A stretch of DNA of 64,000 bases from Cellulomonas sp. 73-145. Lineage in GTDB: Bacteria > Actinomycetota > Actinomycetes > Actinomycetales > Cellulomonadaceae. Under the pieces are notes generated by a model, which saw only the letters and a program-made list of their open reading frames with translations, was not told the DNA's origin and made no database searches. The stretch covers positions 434,001-498,000 of the forward strand of contig MKTI01000013.1 in NCBI GenBank assembly GCA_001898185.1, read 5' to 3'. Made by a program: the position numbers and the translations under genes. Numbering within the stretch: position 1 is the stretch's first letter; every line of letters begins with the position of its first letter. This document shows positions 25,928 through 34,626 of the stretch, one piece after another.

Positions 25928-27121
25928 ATGCCCCTTTCCCCTCATGCCGTAGGGTTTTCGGTCGTGGCGCCGAATCGCAACGGGGCAGCGCCTGGAGCTC
26001 CGAAGACCGCCACGACCCGGGTCGTGACCAAGATCAACCGGACCGCGGTGCTCGACGCCATCCGCGCCTCGGGCCCCATGACGCGCCGCGACATCCAGGA
26101 GCACACCGGGCTCAGCTCGGCCACCGTGGAGCGGCTCTGCTCGTCGCTCGTCGCCGAGGGCCTGATCGTGGCGGACGGGAGCGAGCGCTCCGCGCGCGGA
26201 CGTCCCGCCGTGCTCTACCGGCACGCGGGTGAGGGTCGCGTGGTCGCCGCGGTCGAGGTCTCCGCCTCCGGCGTGCGTGGCCGGCTCGTCGACCTGGACG
26301 GCCGCGTGGTCTACGTGGCGCCGGAGCTGCCGTGCGGCGACGGCGAGGCCCCCCGTGGCGTGCAGGCGACCCTGCGGGTGACCGAGGACCTGCTCGAGGC
26401 GGCACGGACGCTGAACAAGCCGTGCCTCGCGGTCGGGGTCTCGGTGCCAGGCGCGGTGTCGACCCCGGAGGGCCGGGTGCGCAACGCGGTCGAGCTGGGC
26501 TGGTACGACCTTCCGCTCGGCGACATCCTGCGCGCGCGGCACGAGCTGCCGATCGTGATCGAGAACGACGCGAACGCCGTCGGCTACGGCGAGTGGTCCC
26601 GCGGCGCCGGGGTCGGGTCGGAGCACCTCGTCGCCTTCGTGCTCGGCAACGGCGCCGGCGCCGGCATCGTCTCCGGCGGCAAGATCCTGCGCGGCAACCG
26701 TTCCGCCGCCGGTGAGATCGGGTTCCTGCTGGCCGACCGGTCGGCCTTCGACGCTCTGTACACCCTGCAGGGCGACCTGGAGACGCGGATCGCCACGGCC
26801 AGCGGCCCCTCGGTCGGCGCGCTGCTCGACGCCGCGGTGGCGGGAGAGGCCGACGCGGTCCGTGCGGCGGCCGAGGTCTTCGACTACGTCGGCATCGCGT
26901 GCGCTGCCCTGAGCGCGGTCCTCGATCCCGAGGTGATCGTGCTGGCCGGTCAGCTGGCACGGCAGCCGCAGTACTCGGTGAAGCAGGTCCGGCAGCGCCT
27001 GGTCGGCCGGATCACGTTCCTGCCGAACCTGATCGCGTCCCAGCTCGGCGACGAGGCGGCGCTGACCGGGGTCGCGCAGATCGCGATCGACCGCGCTCGC
27101 GAGTCGATCTACCTCACCTGA
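25928..27121 (+). CDS. ROK-family transcriptional regulator
   Basis: The 397-residue protein has an N-terminal winged helix (about residues 35-85, with MTRRDIQEHTGLSSATVERL) and a ROK sugar-kinase-like domain (about 95-390). The ENDANAVGYGE stretch and GAGAGIV keep the sugar-binding fold, but the CxCGxxGC zinc motif of ROK kinases is missing. NagC/Mlc relatives are released from DNA by sugar phosphates. The start may be ATG 25928 or GTG 25964. The C-terminal end overlaps the convergent kinase gene by 8 bp. It probably controls the mannosidase, kinase and importer genes nearby. Confidence 0.85.
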   Translation: MPLSPHAVGFSVVAPNRNGAAPGAPKTATTRVVTKINRTAVLDAIRASGPMTRRDIQEHTGLSSATVERLCSSLVAEGLIVADGSERSARGRPAVLYRHAGEGRVVAAVEVSASGVRGRLVDLDGRVVYVAPELPCGDGEAPRGVQATLRVTEDLLEAARTLNKPCLAVGVSVPGAVSTPEGRVRNAVELGWYDLPLGDILRARHELPIVIENDANAVGYGEWSRGAGVGSEHLVAFVLGNGAGAGIVSGGKILRGNRSAAGEIGFLLADRSAFDALYTLQGDLETRIATASGPSVGALLDAAVAGEADAVRAAAEVFDYVGIACAALSAVLDPEVIVLAGQLARQPQYSVKQVRQRLVGRITFLPNLIASQLGDEAALTGVAQIAIDRARESIYLT

Positions 27122-28058
27122 CGGCGCGGACCCCGACCTGCGGGTCCTGACCGGCGAGCTCTCGGGCGAGGGCGAGCGCCCCGGCGGCCGGAGGCGTCCG
27201 GGCCACCACCACGTCGATCGTCGGCTCGAGCTCGGCGAGGTGCGCGCGCAGCGCGGCCTCGTAGCCGGGCTGGCCGACCATGACGCCGCCGCCGACGACC
27301 ACCGTGGTCCCCGTCGCGCCGCGGCCCCGCAGCCCCACCACCTCCTCGGCCAGCGTCTGCGCGGCCTCGTCGACGATCGCTCGCGCGGTCGCCGACCCCT
27401 CCTCCAGCGCCGCGAACACCTCGCGCGCGTGGCGGCCCCAGACCGCCGGGCTGAGGTCGGCACGGGCCTGGGCGGCGAGCTCGGCGGCACCCGCGACCCC
27501 GAAGGCCTCCCGGACCCGCCGGTAGAGGACGTCGCCGTCGTCCTCACCGCGATCGGCGGCCTCCAGCGTCGCGCGAACCGCGCTGTGCACCAGGTCCGGC
27601 GCACTGCCGCGGTCGCCGACGGGCCAGCCGTGCCCGTCCGCGGTGATGCGGCGCCCGTCCGCGGTCGTGCCGCTGACGATGGCGCCCGTCCCGACGATCA
27701 TCTCGATCGTCGCGCGGTGGTGCGTGGCGTAGCGCAGCAGGTAGGCGTCGTTCACCACGGTCACCCGGCACCCGAGGCCGGTGCGGAGCACCTCGGAGAC
27801 GTGGCGCATCTGCTCGTCGGTGTCGCAGTCGTGGATGCCGGCCACGAGCACCGAGTGGGGCGTCACCTGGCCGCAGCCCTGGACCAGCTCGACCAGGCGG
27901 TGCAGGTTGTCCGGGTCGGAGAACAGGGCGCCGGACCGCCAGCGCGCGGACGGGACGACGAGGTCGGCGGACGTTCCGGCGGAGTCCTCGGTGATCACCT
28001 GGGTCTTCGTCCCGCCGACGTCGACGCCGATGGCGACCAGGGGGTGCGAATCGCCCAT
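27114..28058 (-). CDS. N-acetylglucosamine kinase-like protein (BadF/BadG ATPase family)
   Basis: The 314-residue protein begins with the ASKHA phosphate-binding IGVDVGGTKTQ and has a VGTGAIVSG strand and GDRGSAPDL, a layout seen in the BadF/BadG/BcrA/BcrD family, which contains eukaryotic-type GlcNAc kinases. Start ATG 28058 gives the natural N terminus. It faces away from the ABC importer, from which it is divergent. Phosphorylation of GlcNAc or a related amino sugar released from glycans is the likely job, but glucosamine or another sugar is possible. Confidence 0.75.
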   Translation of the reverse strand: MGDSHPLVAIGVDVGGTKTQVITEDSAGTSADLVVPSARWRSGALFSDPDNLHRLVELVQGCGQVTPHSVLVAGIHDCDTDEQMRHVSEVLRTGLGCRVTVVNDAYLLRYATHHRATIEMIVGTGAIVSGTTADGRRITADGHGWPVGDRGSAPDLVHSAVRATLEAADRGEDDGDVLYRRVREAFGVAGAAELAAQARADLSPAVWGRHAREVFAALEEGSATARAIVDEAAQTLAEEVVGLRGRGATGTTVVVGGGVMVGQPGYEAALRAHLAELEPTIDVVVARTPPAAGALALARELAGQDPQVGVRAVR

Positions 28059-28247
28059 GGACCTGCTCTCTCGCCTCGTGGGGTGCCGTGATGACGCTGC
28101 CATCGCTGCACATAACTACCAGACTGAGGCTAATCGCGCCAGCACCGGTCAGAGGCCCAAACGGGCCCGATTCACCCATGTATCGGCGCTCTGAGCGCCC
28201 TGGAGCTCGCCGGCGCCGGCGTTACCGATTCGTTGCGTCCCGGATGC

Positions 28248-28277
28248 TTGACCACTTTTTCGTGGTAGTGATACAAA
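28248..28277 (+). promoter_or_regulatory. ABC-importer promoter with ACCAC-N6-GTGGT operator
   Basis: TTGACC (28248-28253) and TACAAA (28272-28277) form a good -35/-10 pair with an 18-bp spacer. A palindrome ACCAC (28251-28255)/GTGGT (28262-28266) lies in the spacer and overlaps the -35 box, so a bound repressor would block RNA polymerase. A GGTAGT-AT sequence recurs upstream of the divergent kinase gene (28108-28126, minus strand). The nearby ROK protein is a plausible binder. Confidence 0.55.
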
Positions 28278-28344
28278 AGGCGTCACCCGCTCGGCGCCGA
28301 CGGATGTGCGACGCCGCTCCACTCCGTGAAAGAGGGGTCCGCAC

Positions 28345-29625
28345 ATGAAGCAACACGCCCGCACCGCGACCGCCGTCGTCGCCGGTGCCCTGCTCATCTC
28401 CCTGTCGGCCTGCTCGAGCGGCAGCGGGAGCTCCGCCAGCTCGGCGACGTCCGCGGCGAAGAACGTCACGCTCAAGCTGGTCCAGTCCGGCGACGCCAAC
28501 CAGGGCGGCGCCTTCCAGAAGCTCGCCGACGAGTACAAGGCGGAGACCGGCACCACCGTCCAGATCGTCGAGGTGCCCAGCGACAACCTGGCCACCCAGC
28601 TCCGGACCAGCGCGCAGGCCAACGACCTGCCCGACCTGGCGGCCGCCCCCAACGTGGACCCCGTCTGGAAGGACCGGATCCTCGACCTCAGCGACATCGC
28701 CAAGGCGGCGAAGGTGAAGCCGACGCTGCTGGTGCAGGACCCCGGGGACAAGAAGGTCAAGGCGCTGCCGACGACGCTGACCGCGGTCGGCATGTTCATC
28801 AACAAGACCCTCTGGGACAAGGCCGGCGTCACGTACCCGAAGGACATCTCCGGCTCCTGGACCTGGGACGACTTCCAGGCCAAGGCGGACCAGGTGCGCA
28901 CCGCGACGGGCGCCAAGTACGGTGCCGTGATGGACGCCTCGGCGCACCGCATGCGCGCGTTCCTGTACCAGTTCGGCAGCGAGGGCGTCGTCGAGAGCAG
29001 CCCGGGCAACTTCACCACCAACGACAAGACGGCCCCCGCGCTGGAGTACTTCAAGAAGATGAACGACTCCGGCTTCATGCCGAAGTCGGTGTGGACGTCG
29101 GGTGACGACGCCAGCGCGGCCTTCAAGAGCGGCCAGGTGACGGCCTACATGTCCGGCGTCTGGCAGATCGCGGACTTCCAGGCCAACATCACCAACTTCG
29201 AGTGGGCCTCGGTGCCGATGCCGCAGCAGCCCGTCCGGGCCACGAACTACGGCTCGGCGTCCTGGATGGTGGCCTTCAAGGGCACCGGCCACGAGCAGCA
29301 GACGCTCGACTTCATCAAGTGGCTGTACTCGCCCGCGCACTACACCGAGTACTGCAACATCCAGGGCTGCCTGCCGGCGCTGGACGGCATCACGCCGACG
29401 TACAAGGCGAACGCCGACGCGTTCAAGCTGTACAACGACGAGATCTCCGCCTCCCCCGCCGTCTCGGCCAACCAGACCACGGACCAGCTCCGCAACGCCT
29501 ACCTCGGCCGCGCGCTGACCTCCGAGCCGCTGAAGGACGAGACCATCAAGTACCTCAACGGTCAGCAGACCCTCGACCAGACGATCAAGGCGATCCTCGA
29601 CTCGACCAAGAAGCAGCTGAGCTGA
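28345..29625 (+). CDS. ABC sugar-importer substrate-binding lipoprotein
   Basis: The 426-residue protein has a lipoprotein signal peptide with LSAC (lipid-modified C23) followed by a Ser/Gly-rich linker. The rest is a family-1 solute-binding domain (SBP_bac_8 type) with repeated aromatic residues expected in a sugar site. It should be anchored outside the cell membrane and pass an oligosaccharide to the permeases encoded next. A strong stem-loop (29634-29667) follows, which may protect this mRNA so that the binding protein is made in excess. Confidence 0.92.
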   Translation: MKQHARTATAVVAGALLISLSACSSGSGSSASSATSAAKNVTLKLVQSGDANQGGAFQKLADEYKAETGTTVQIVEVPSDNLATQLRTSAQANDLPDLAAAPNVDPVWKDRILDLSDIAKAAKVKPTLLVQDPGDKKVKALPTTLTAVGMFINKTLWDKAGVTYPKDISGSWTWDDFQAKADQVRTATGAKYGAVMDASAHRMRAFLYQFGSEGVVESSPGNFTTNDKTAPALEYFKKMNDSGFMPKSVWTSGDDASAAFKSGQVTAYMSGVWQIADFQANITNFEWASVPMPQQPVRATNYGSASWMVAFKGTGHEQQTLDFIKWLYSPAHYTEYCNIQGCLPALDGITPTYKANADAFKLYNDEISASPAVSANQTTDQLRNAYLGRALTSEPLKDETIKYLNGQQTLDQTIKAILDSTKKQLS

Positions 29626-29633
29626 CCCGGGTC

Positions 29634-29667
29634 GCGGTCGGGCGTCCCAGCCGGGACGCCCGACCGC
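29634..29667 (+). terminator. 15-bp stem-loop after the binding-protein gene
   Basis: GCGGTCGGGCGTCCC (29634-29648) and its perfect complement (29653-29667) flank a 4-nt AGCC loop. There is no T-run. In ABC operons such a stem usually stabilises the upstream mRNA or causes partial termination, giving more binding protein than permease. Confidence 0.7.
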
Positions 29668-29714
29668 ACTCCGGCTCCGCCCGCCGTACGCGCAGTCCGA
29701 GCAGAGGAGGAACG

Positions 29715-30647
29715 ATGGACCGACCAGCGGCCACCCTGATCCGTCCGCGCGCCGGCGCGCCGGTCCGGGTCAAGCCACGCGCGACCCCCCGGTACACCGG
29801 CCCCGCGCTCGTCCTGACGGGCGGCGTCATCGCGCTGTACGCCCTGTTCTTCCTCTGGCCCGGTGTGCTGGGTCTCCTCTACAGCTTCACCAGCTACCAC
29901 GGCTACGGACCGCTGCATTTCATCGGCCTGGAGAACTACACGTCGCTGGCGACCGACCCCACGTTCTACGCCGCCCTCGGCCGCACGTTCATCTACACCG
30001 TGTTCTCGGTCCCGCTGGGGTACGTGCTCTCCCTGACCATGGCCGTCGCCCTGACCAACGCGACCGCCAAGGGGAAGTCGGCAGCGCGGGTCATCTTCTT
30101 CCTGCCCTGGCTGGTCTCGCCGATCGTCACCGGCGTGATCTGGCGCTGGCTGTTCGGCGAGAACTTCGGCTTCGTCAACTTCATCATCGGTCAGCTCGGC
30201 GGCCACCCGGCGCCGTGGGCCACCAACGCGAACCTCTCCCTGCTGGTGGTGATCTTCGCCTCGGCGTGGGCAGGCGCCGCGTTCAACATGCTCCTGTTCA
30301 TCTCGGCGCTGAGGAACGTGCCGGTCTCGCTCTACGAGGCCGCCCAGCTCGACGGCGCGAACGCCTGGCAGCGGTTCGCCCGGATCACCATCCCGGCGAT
30401 CAGGCCCACCTCGCTGCTGGTGATCCTGCTGCTGACGATGGGGCAGATGAAGGAGTTCGCCCTGATCCAGGCGCTGAACAACGGTGGCCCGGGCACCCAG
30501 AACCAGCTGATCGTCCAGTACATCTACACGACGGGCTTCGCGAAGTCCCAGGTCGGGTACGCCAGCGCCGCCTCGATGGTGCTGCTGGTGATCCTGATGG
30601 CGATCGCCCTGGTCCAGATCGCCATCAGCAGGAGGAGCGAGTCATGA
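29715..30647 (+). CDS. ABC sugar permease 1 (MalF-like)
   Basis: The 310-residue inner-membrane protein has six predicted helices and the EAA loop motif near EAAQLDGANAWQRFARITIPAIRP, which docks with the ATPase. It belongs to the carbohydrate uptake transporter-1 family. ATG 29715 has GAGGAGG 6 bp upstream. The stop overlaps the start of the second permease by 4 bp (ATGA). Confidence 0.92.
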   Translation: MDRPAATLIRPRAGAPVRVKPRATPRYTGPALVLTGGVIALYALFFLWPGVLGLLYSFTSYHGYGPLHFIGLENYTSLATDPTFYAALGRTFIYTVFSVPLGYVLSLTMAVALTNATAKGKSAARVIFFLPWLVSPIVTGVIWRWLFGENFGFVNFIIGQLGGHPAPWATNANLSLLVVIFASAWAGAAFNMLLFISALRNVPVSLYEAAQLDGANAWQRFARITIPAIRPTSLLVILLLTMGQMKEFALIQALNNGGPGTQNQLIVQYIYTTGFAKSQVGYASAASMVLLVILMAIALVQIAISRRSES

Positions 30648-31534
30648 CGACGGCGACGCAGCTCTCCCGGACCGGCGAGCAGTCCGCGACCCGCGCCACC
30701 CTCTCCCGCCGCCGGAGCTCGGCGACGCGCGCCATCCCGGCCACCACGATGCTGTGGGTCCTCGCGATCCTGATGGCGTTCCCGCTGCTGTGGTTCCTGC
30801 TGTCCTCGTTCAAGGGCGGCGGTGAGCTGTTCAGCTACCCGCTCAGCTTCCTGCCCAGGAAGTGGACGGTGGACGGGTACGTCCGGGCCTGGGCGCGCGT
30901 CGACTTCCTCCGCTACTTCTCCAACACCCTCGTCGTCGCCACCATCACCACGGCGCTCACGGTGTTCTTCTGCGCGACGGCCGGGTACGCGCTCGCCAAG
31001 TACCGGGCGAGATGGCTGTCGGTGCTGTCGCTCTTCGTGCTGTCGATGACCATGCTGCCCGGCGAGGTCATCCTGAACCCGACCTTCAGCGTGGTGCTGC
31101 ACCTGCACCTGTACAACAACCTGTTCGGCGTGATCCTGCCGTCGATCCTCACGCCGACCGGCGTGTTCATGTTCCGGCAGTTCTTCGTCTCGGTGCCGGA
31201 CGAGCTGCTCGACGCGGCGCGCATCGACGGCTCCAGCGAGCTGTCGACCTTCTTCCGGATCATGGTCCCGCTGGCGCGGCCGATCATGCTGACGCTCGCG
31301 ATCATCTCGTTCCAGTGGCGCTGGAACGACTACATCTTCCCGTTGATCATCCTGAACGACCCGCAGAAGTTCACGCTGCAGATCGCCCTGCGCTCCCTCA
31401 TCGGGGCCCAGAACATCGACTGGGCGATCCTGCTCGCGGCGTCGGTGATCTCGATGGTGCCGCTGATGGTGCTGTACCTGGTGTTCCAGCGCTACATCAC
31501 CAGCTCGGACATCGGCACCGGGCTGCGGGACTGA
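30644..31534 (+). CDS. ABC sugar permease 2 (MalG-like)
   Basis: The 296-residue partner permease has six helices and an EAA-type loop, DAARIDGSSELSTFFRIMVPLA. It forms the heterodimeric channel with permease 1. The operon lacks an ATP-binding subunit, so the importer must use an ATPase encoded elsewhere, as MsiK does for many actinobacterial sugar importers. The next gene starts 12 bp later. Confidence 0.92.
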   Translation: MTTATQLSRTGEQSATRATLSRRRSSATRAIPATTMLWVLAILMAFPLLWFLLSSFKGGGELFSYPLSFLPRKWTVDGYVRAWARVDFLRYFSNTLVVATITTALTVFFCATAGYALAKYRARWLSVLSLFVLSMTMLPGEVILNPTFSVVLHLHLYNNLFGVILPSILTPTGVFMFRQFFVSVPDELLDAARIDGSSELSTFFRIMVPLARPIMLTLAIISFQWRWNDYIFPLIILNDPQKFTLQIALRSLIGAQNIDWAILLAASVISMVPLMVLYLVFQRYITSSDIGTGLRD

Positions 31535-31545
31535 GCGGCAACCGC

Positions 31546-33291
31546 GTGGCCCCGACGTCCGCTGCACCGTGCTCGCCGACCCTGGTCCGAGCGGCACGGG
31601 CCGCCCTCGACGCCCACCTGCTGGCCGACGGTCCGGTGGCGGCCGACGCCCCGCTCGCCGGCCATCGCGCCTGGATGTGTGCGGTCAAGGCGGCCGTCGT
31701 CGTCGGCCTTGCCGGCCAGGCGGGCGAGGGCGACGCTGCCGCCGCGTCCCGTTGGCTGTCCCGGCTCGAGGCGCTGCAGGTCGCCGACGGGCTGTTCGCG
31801 ACGGGTGACAACCTCGCCTCACCACCGGACTCGGCCTTCACCATCACCGATGTCGCGGCGACCGCGGCCGCGTTGCGACGGCCGTCCGCGACGGCGGCCG
31901 CGTGGGTGGCCGGCGCCGCCGGCACCGCACTCGGCGCCCGGCTCGAGGAGGTGCTGCGCCGCGCCGTCCCCGCACTCGTCGTCGGCGGCGTCCACACCCC
32001 CAACCACCGTTGGGAGGTCGCGGGCGCCCTGGTCGGAGCCGCAGCGCTGCTGGAGGGACCGGCAGCGGTAGCCGCCGTCGAACGGGCGCAGCAGTGGCTG
32101 GCCGAGGGCATCGACATCGACGCCGACGGGCTGTACTCCGAGCGCAGCCCCAACTACGCCGCCCACGTCAGCGGTCCGGCCCTGCTGCTGCTCGCAGAAC
32201 GACTGGGACGGCCCGCCCTGCGCGAGTCGGTGCACACCAACCTCCACACCGTGCTCGACCTCACCACCCCCGGCGGCACCACGGAGACCGTGCACTCCCG
32301 GCGGCAGGACCAGCACGACGCCCGCTTCCCGATCGGTCCGTTCCTCACCCTGTTCGCCCGCTTCGCGCCGACGTGCGACCGGTGCCGCGACGCGGCCGCC
32401 TGGGCGCTGCTGCTGCCCGGCGTCGACCCGGTCGACGCAGTCCTGCACTGCCTGGCCGACGACGACACCGCGGCAGGCCTGGCGCTGGCGGACGAGCGGG
32501 CGGCCGCGGCGACCGACAAGCAGCTGGCCGCCGCGGCGCTGGGCAGCGGCGAGCGCACCTGGGGCGCAGCGCACCTGTGGCGCCGGTGGGGCGGAGCCGA
32601 CTGGACGCTGGTCTACGGCGGTTCGGACGTTCCGGCCGCCGGCCGGGTGGCGTCCGGGCTGGCGTGCAACCCCACCTTCCTGCGGCTGGCGCGCGGCGAC
32701 GTGGAGGTGGCGTCGGTGCGGCTGTCCCGCGACTTCTTCGGTCTCGGGCCGTTCCGCGCGACCGGGTTCAGCGTCGAGGGCGATCGCATCGTCCTGTCCG
32801 AGCAGCTCGCGGCGAGCTACTACCAGCCGCTGCCGGTCGACGCCCACCGGCCCGACGGTGACTACACGCTCGAGTTCGAGGGCCGCTTCGCCTCCGCGAT
32901 GGCCTTCTCGCAGCGGCCGCGCGACGAGCTGCGGCTGGAGACCCAGGTGGTGGTCGACGTCAGCGCCGACGGCGTGGACCTTGAGGTGCGCACCGAGGGG
33001 CCAGCCACCGGTCACGCCCTGGAGATCGCATTCGCCAACGATGTGCGGGTCGAGGGGGCGGAGCCGGTGGGACCGCAGGTGGACCGGCTCGCCGCAGGTC
33101 CCGTCGTCGTGCGCGCCGGCGATTCCGCCCTCACGGTCACGGCGCTGCCAGGCGGCGACTCCTCGCCGGCGGTGTACTCCCCCGGGGAGGCCTACGAGTT
33201 CCTCGAAGGGACCGACGCGGTGGGCGGCCGGCGCCTCTACGTCACGTGGAGCTCGCCGGGGACCCAACGGGTCACGCTGCGCCTGCGCTGA
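31546..33291 (+). CDS. Heparinase II/III-like protein of unknown substrate
   Basis: The 581-residue protein has an N-terminal alpha-helical toroid (about residues 1-330) with SPNYAAHVSG and a TETVHSRRQDQH block, and a C-terminal beta-rich domain (about 370-580). This resembles heparinase II/III-type polysaccharide lyases and hydrolases. The NYAAH, YSER and HSRRQDQH residues may include catalytic residues. No signal peptide is visible, so it would act on imported oligosaccharides. GTG 31546 is 12 bp after permease 2, with a weak ribosome-binding site, and the gene is probably part of the same transcript. Family placement is by memory of the pattern. Confidence 0.65.
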   Translation: MAPTSAAPCSPTLVRAARAALDAHLLADGPVAADAPLAGHRAWMCAVKAAVVVGLAGQAGEGDAAAASRWLSRLEALQVADGLFATGDNLASPPDSAFTITDVAATAAALRRPSATAAAWVAGAAGTALGARLEEVLRRAVPALVVGGVHTPNHRWEVAGALVGAAALLEGPAAVAAVERAQQWLAEGIDIDADGLYSERSPNYAAHVSGPALLLLAERLGRPALRESVHTNLHTVLDLTTPGGTTETVHSRRQDQHDARFPIGPFLTLFARFAPTCDRCRDAAAWALLLPGVDPVDAVLHCLADDDTAAGLALADERAAAATDKQLAAAALGSGERTWGAAHLWRRWGGADWTLVYGGSDVPAAGRVASGLACNPTFLRLARGDVEVASVRLSRDFFGLGPFRATGFSVEGDRIVLSEQLAASYYQPLPVDAHRPDGDYTLEFEGRFASAMAFSQRPRDELRLETQVVVDVSADGVDLEVRTEGPATGHALEIAFANDVRVEGAEPVGPQVDRLAAGPVVVRAGDSALTVTALPGGDSSPAVYSPGEAYEFLEGTDAVGGRRLYVTWSSPGTQRVTLRLR

Positions 33292-33372
33292 GCCCTCGAC
33301 CACGCCGGTGCCGGGTCGGGTCCGATCGGCCGGATCTGGGTGAGGATGGGAGCCCGCGACCCAGGAGGAGCC

Positions 33373-34032
33373 ATGCCCCGTCTGCGACTGCACAGCTTTT
33401 CGATCTCGCTCGACGGGTTCGGCACCGGTGAGGGCCTGAGCCAGGACGCGCCCTTCGGCCACGCCGGCCAGCGCCTGCCCCAGTGGATGTTCGCCACCGC
33501 GATGGGCGCCCGGATGTTCGGCCTTGAGGGCGGCACCACCGGCGTGGACAACGAGCTGGCCGAGACCGCCTGGCAGGGCATCGGTGCCGAGATCATGGGC
33601 CGCCGCAAGTTCCACACCGGCACCGGCCCCATCCCGGAGGACTGGCACGGCTGGTGGGGACCCAACCCGCCCTTCCACACCCCGGTGATCGTGCTGACCA
33701 GCCACCCGCGGGAGCCGCTGACGATGGAGGGCGGCACCACGTTCCACTTCCGCGACACCACGCCGGCCGAGGCGCTGCGCGAGGCGTTCGAGCTGGCCGA
33801 CGGTCAGGACGTGCGCCTGGGCGGCGGCGTTACCACCGTGCGGGAGTTCCTCGACGCCGACCTGGTCGACGAGTTCCACATCGTGGTGGTGCCGATCGTG
33901 CTGGGCCGCGGGCAGCGGCTGTGGGACGGGCAGGAGGGGCTGGAGTCCCGGTTCGACATCCGGGTGGTTCCGGGTGACGACGGGGTGACGCACCTGGTCG
34001 GCACGCGGCGCGACTCGTCTTCCGTCCTCTGA
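33373..34032 (+). CDS. Dihydrofolate reductase/RibD C-terminal family protein
   Basis: The 219-residue protein has the RibD_C/DHFR-like fold: an N-terminal LHSFSISLDGF strand, a GAEIMGRRKFHTGTGP substrate loop, DVRLGGGVTTVREFL and the VVPIVLGRGQRLW C-terminal strand. These are NADPH-binding reductases of unknown substrate, common in actinobacteria. ATG 33373 follows AGGAGG. A second, truncated copy of the last two-thirds of the gene lies at 38011-38403. Confidence 0.85.
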   Translation: MPRLRLHSFSISLDGFGTGEGLSQDAPFGHAGQRLPQWMFATAMGARMFGLEGGTTGVDNELAETAWQGIGAEIMGRRKFHTGTGPIPEDWHGWWGPNPPFHTPVIVLTSHPREPLTMEGGTTFHFRDTTPAEALREAFELADGQDVRLGGGVTTVREFLDADLVDEFHIVVVPIVLGRGQRLWDGQEGLESRFDIRVVPGDDGVTHLVGTRRDSSSVL

Positions 34033-34206
34033 GGCGGCGGCCGGCGGCCCCCGTGGACGGCGGTGCCGTACCTACGTGCGCACCGTCCGCGTGACGCCGA
34101 TCGGGTGGTACTGCCCGATTCGTGCCTGCTCCGCCTTCGGACTATGGGAATGTGCGCCGCAGACGGATTTGGCTTCACCGCGCGACGGCGCGATCAGGGG
34201 GCGGAG

Positions 34207-34626
34207 ATGCGAGTGCGTCGGTGGATCGCGCTCGGCGTCGTGCTCGGCGTCGCGGTCCTCGTCGCCGGAGCGATCCTGCTGCTGGCTCCGTGGCCGTCGG
34301 GAACACTCCGTGAGGTCGGCGACCGATTCACTCCAGTCGGAGGCAGCTCGGACGGCCCGGGCACCTACGAACCGCGCCGTCTGCTCTGTCTCGGCGACAA
34401 CGCCTGCCCCTCGGTGCACCGCTCGTGGACGGTGCCTTCGCCGCTGACGAATGAGCAGCTGCAGCGCAGCATCGACGCCGCCGGCTACGACGCAACGATC
34501 AGGGGCGACTGCAGTACCGGGAACTGTGTGGCGCGCGGGACCGCACAGGGCTGGAACGTCACCATCGTTGCCCTGAGCAACCCCGGCGACCGGACTGCCG
34601 GGGTCTCGCTGTCGGTCCAGCGCTAG
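34207..34626 (+). CDS. Small membrane-anchored hypothetical protein
   Basis: The 139-residue protein has one N-terminal membrane helix (about residues 6-29) and an extracytoplasmic domain with four cysteines that may form two disulfides (in LLCLGDNACPS and DCSTGNCVA). The cleavage site is unclear, so it could be anchored or secreted. ATG 34207 follows a GGGGCGGAG stretch. The end overlaps the convergent GGDEF gene by 4 bp. I do not recognise the family. Confidence 0.65.
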   Translation: MRVRRWIALGVVLGVAVLVAGAILLLAPWPSGTLREVGDRFTPVGGSSDGPGTYEPRRLLCLGDNACPSVHRSWTVPSPLTNEQLQRSIDAAGYDATIRGDCSTGNCVARGTAQGWNVTIVALSNPGDRTAGVSLSVQR

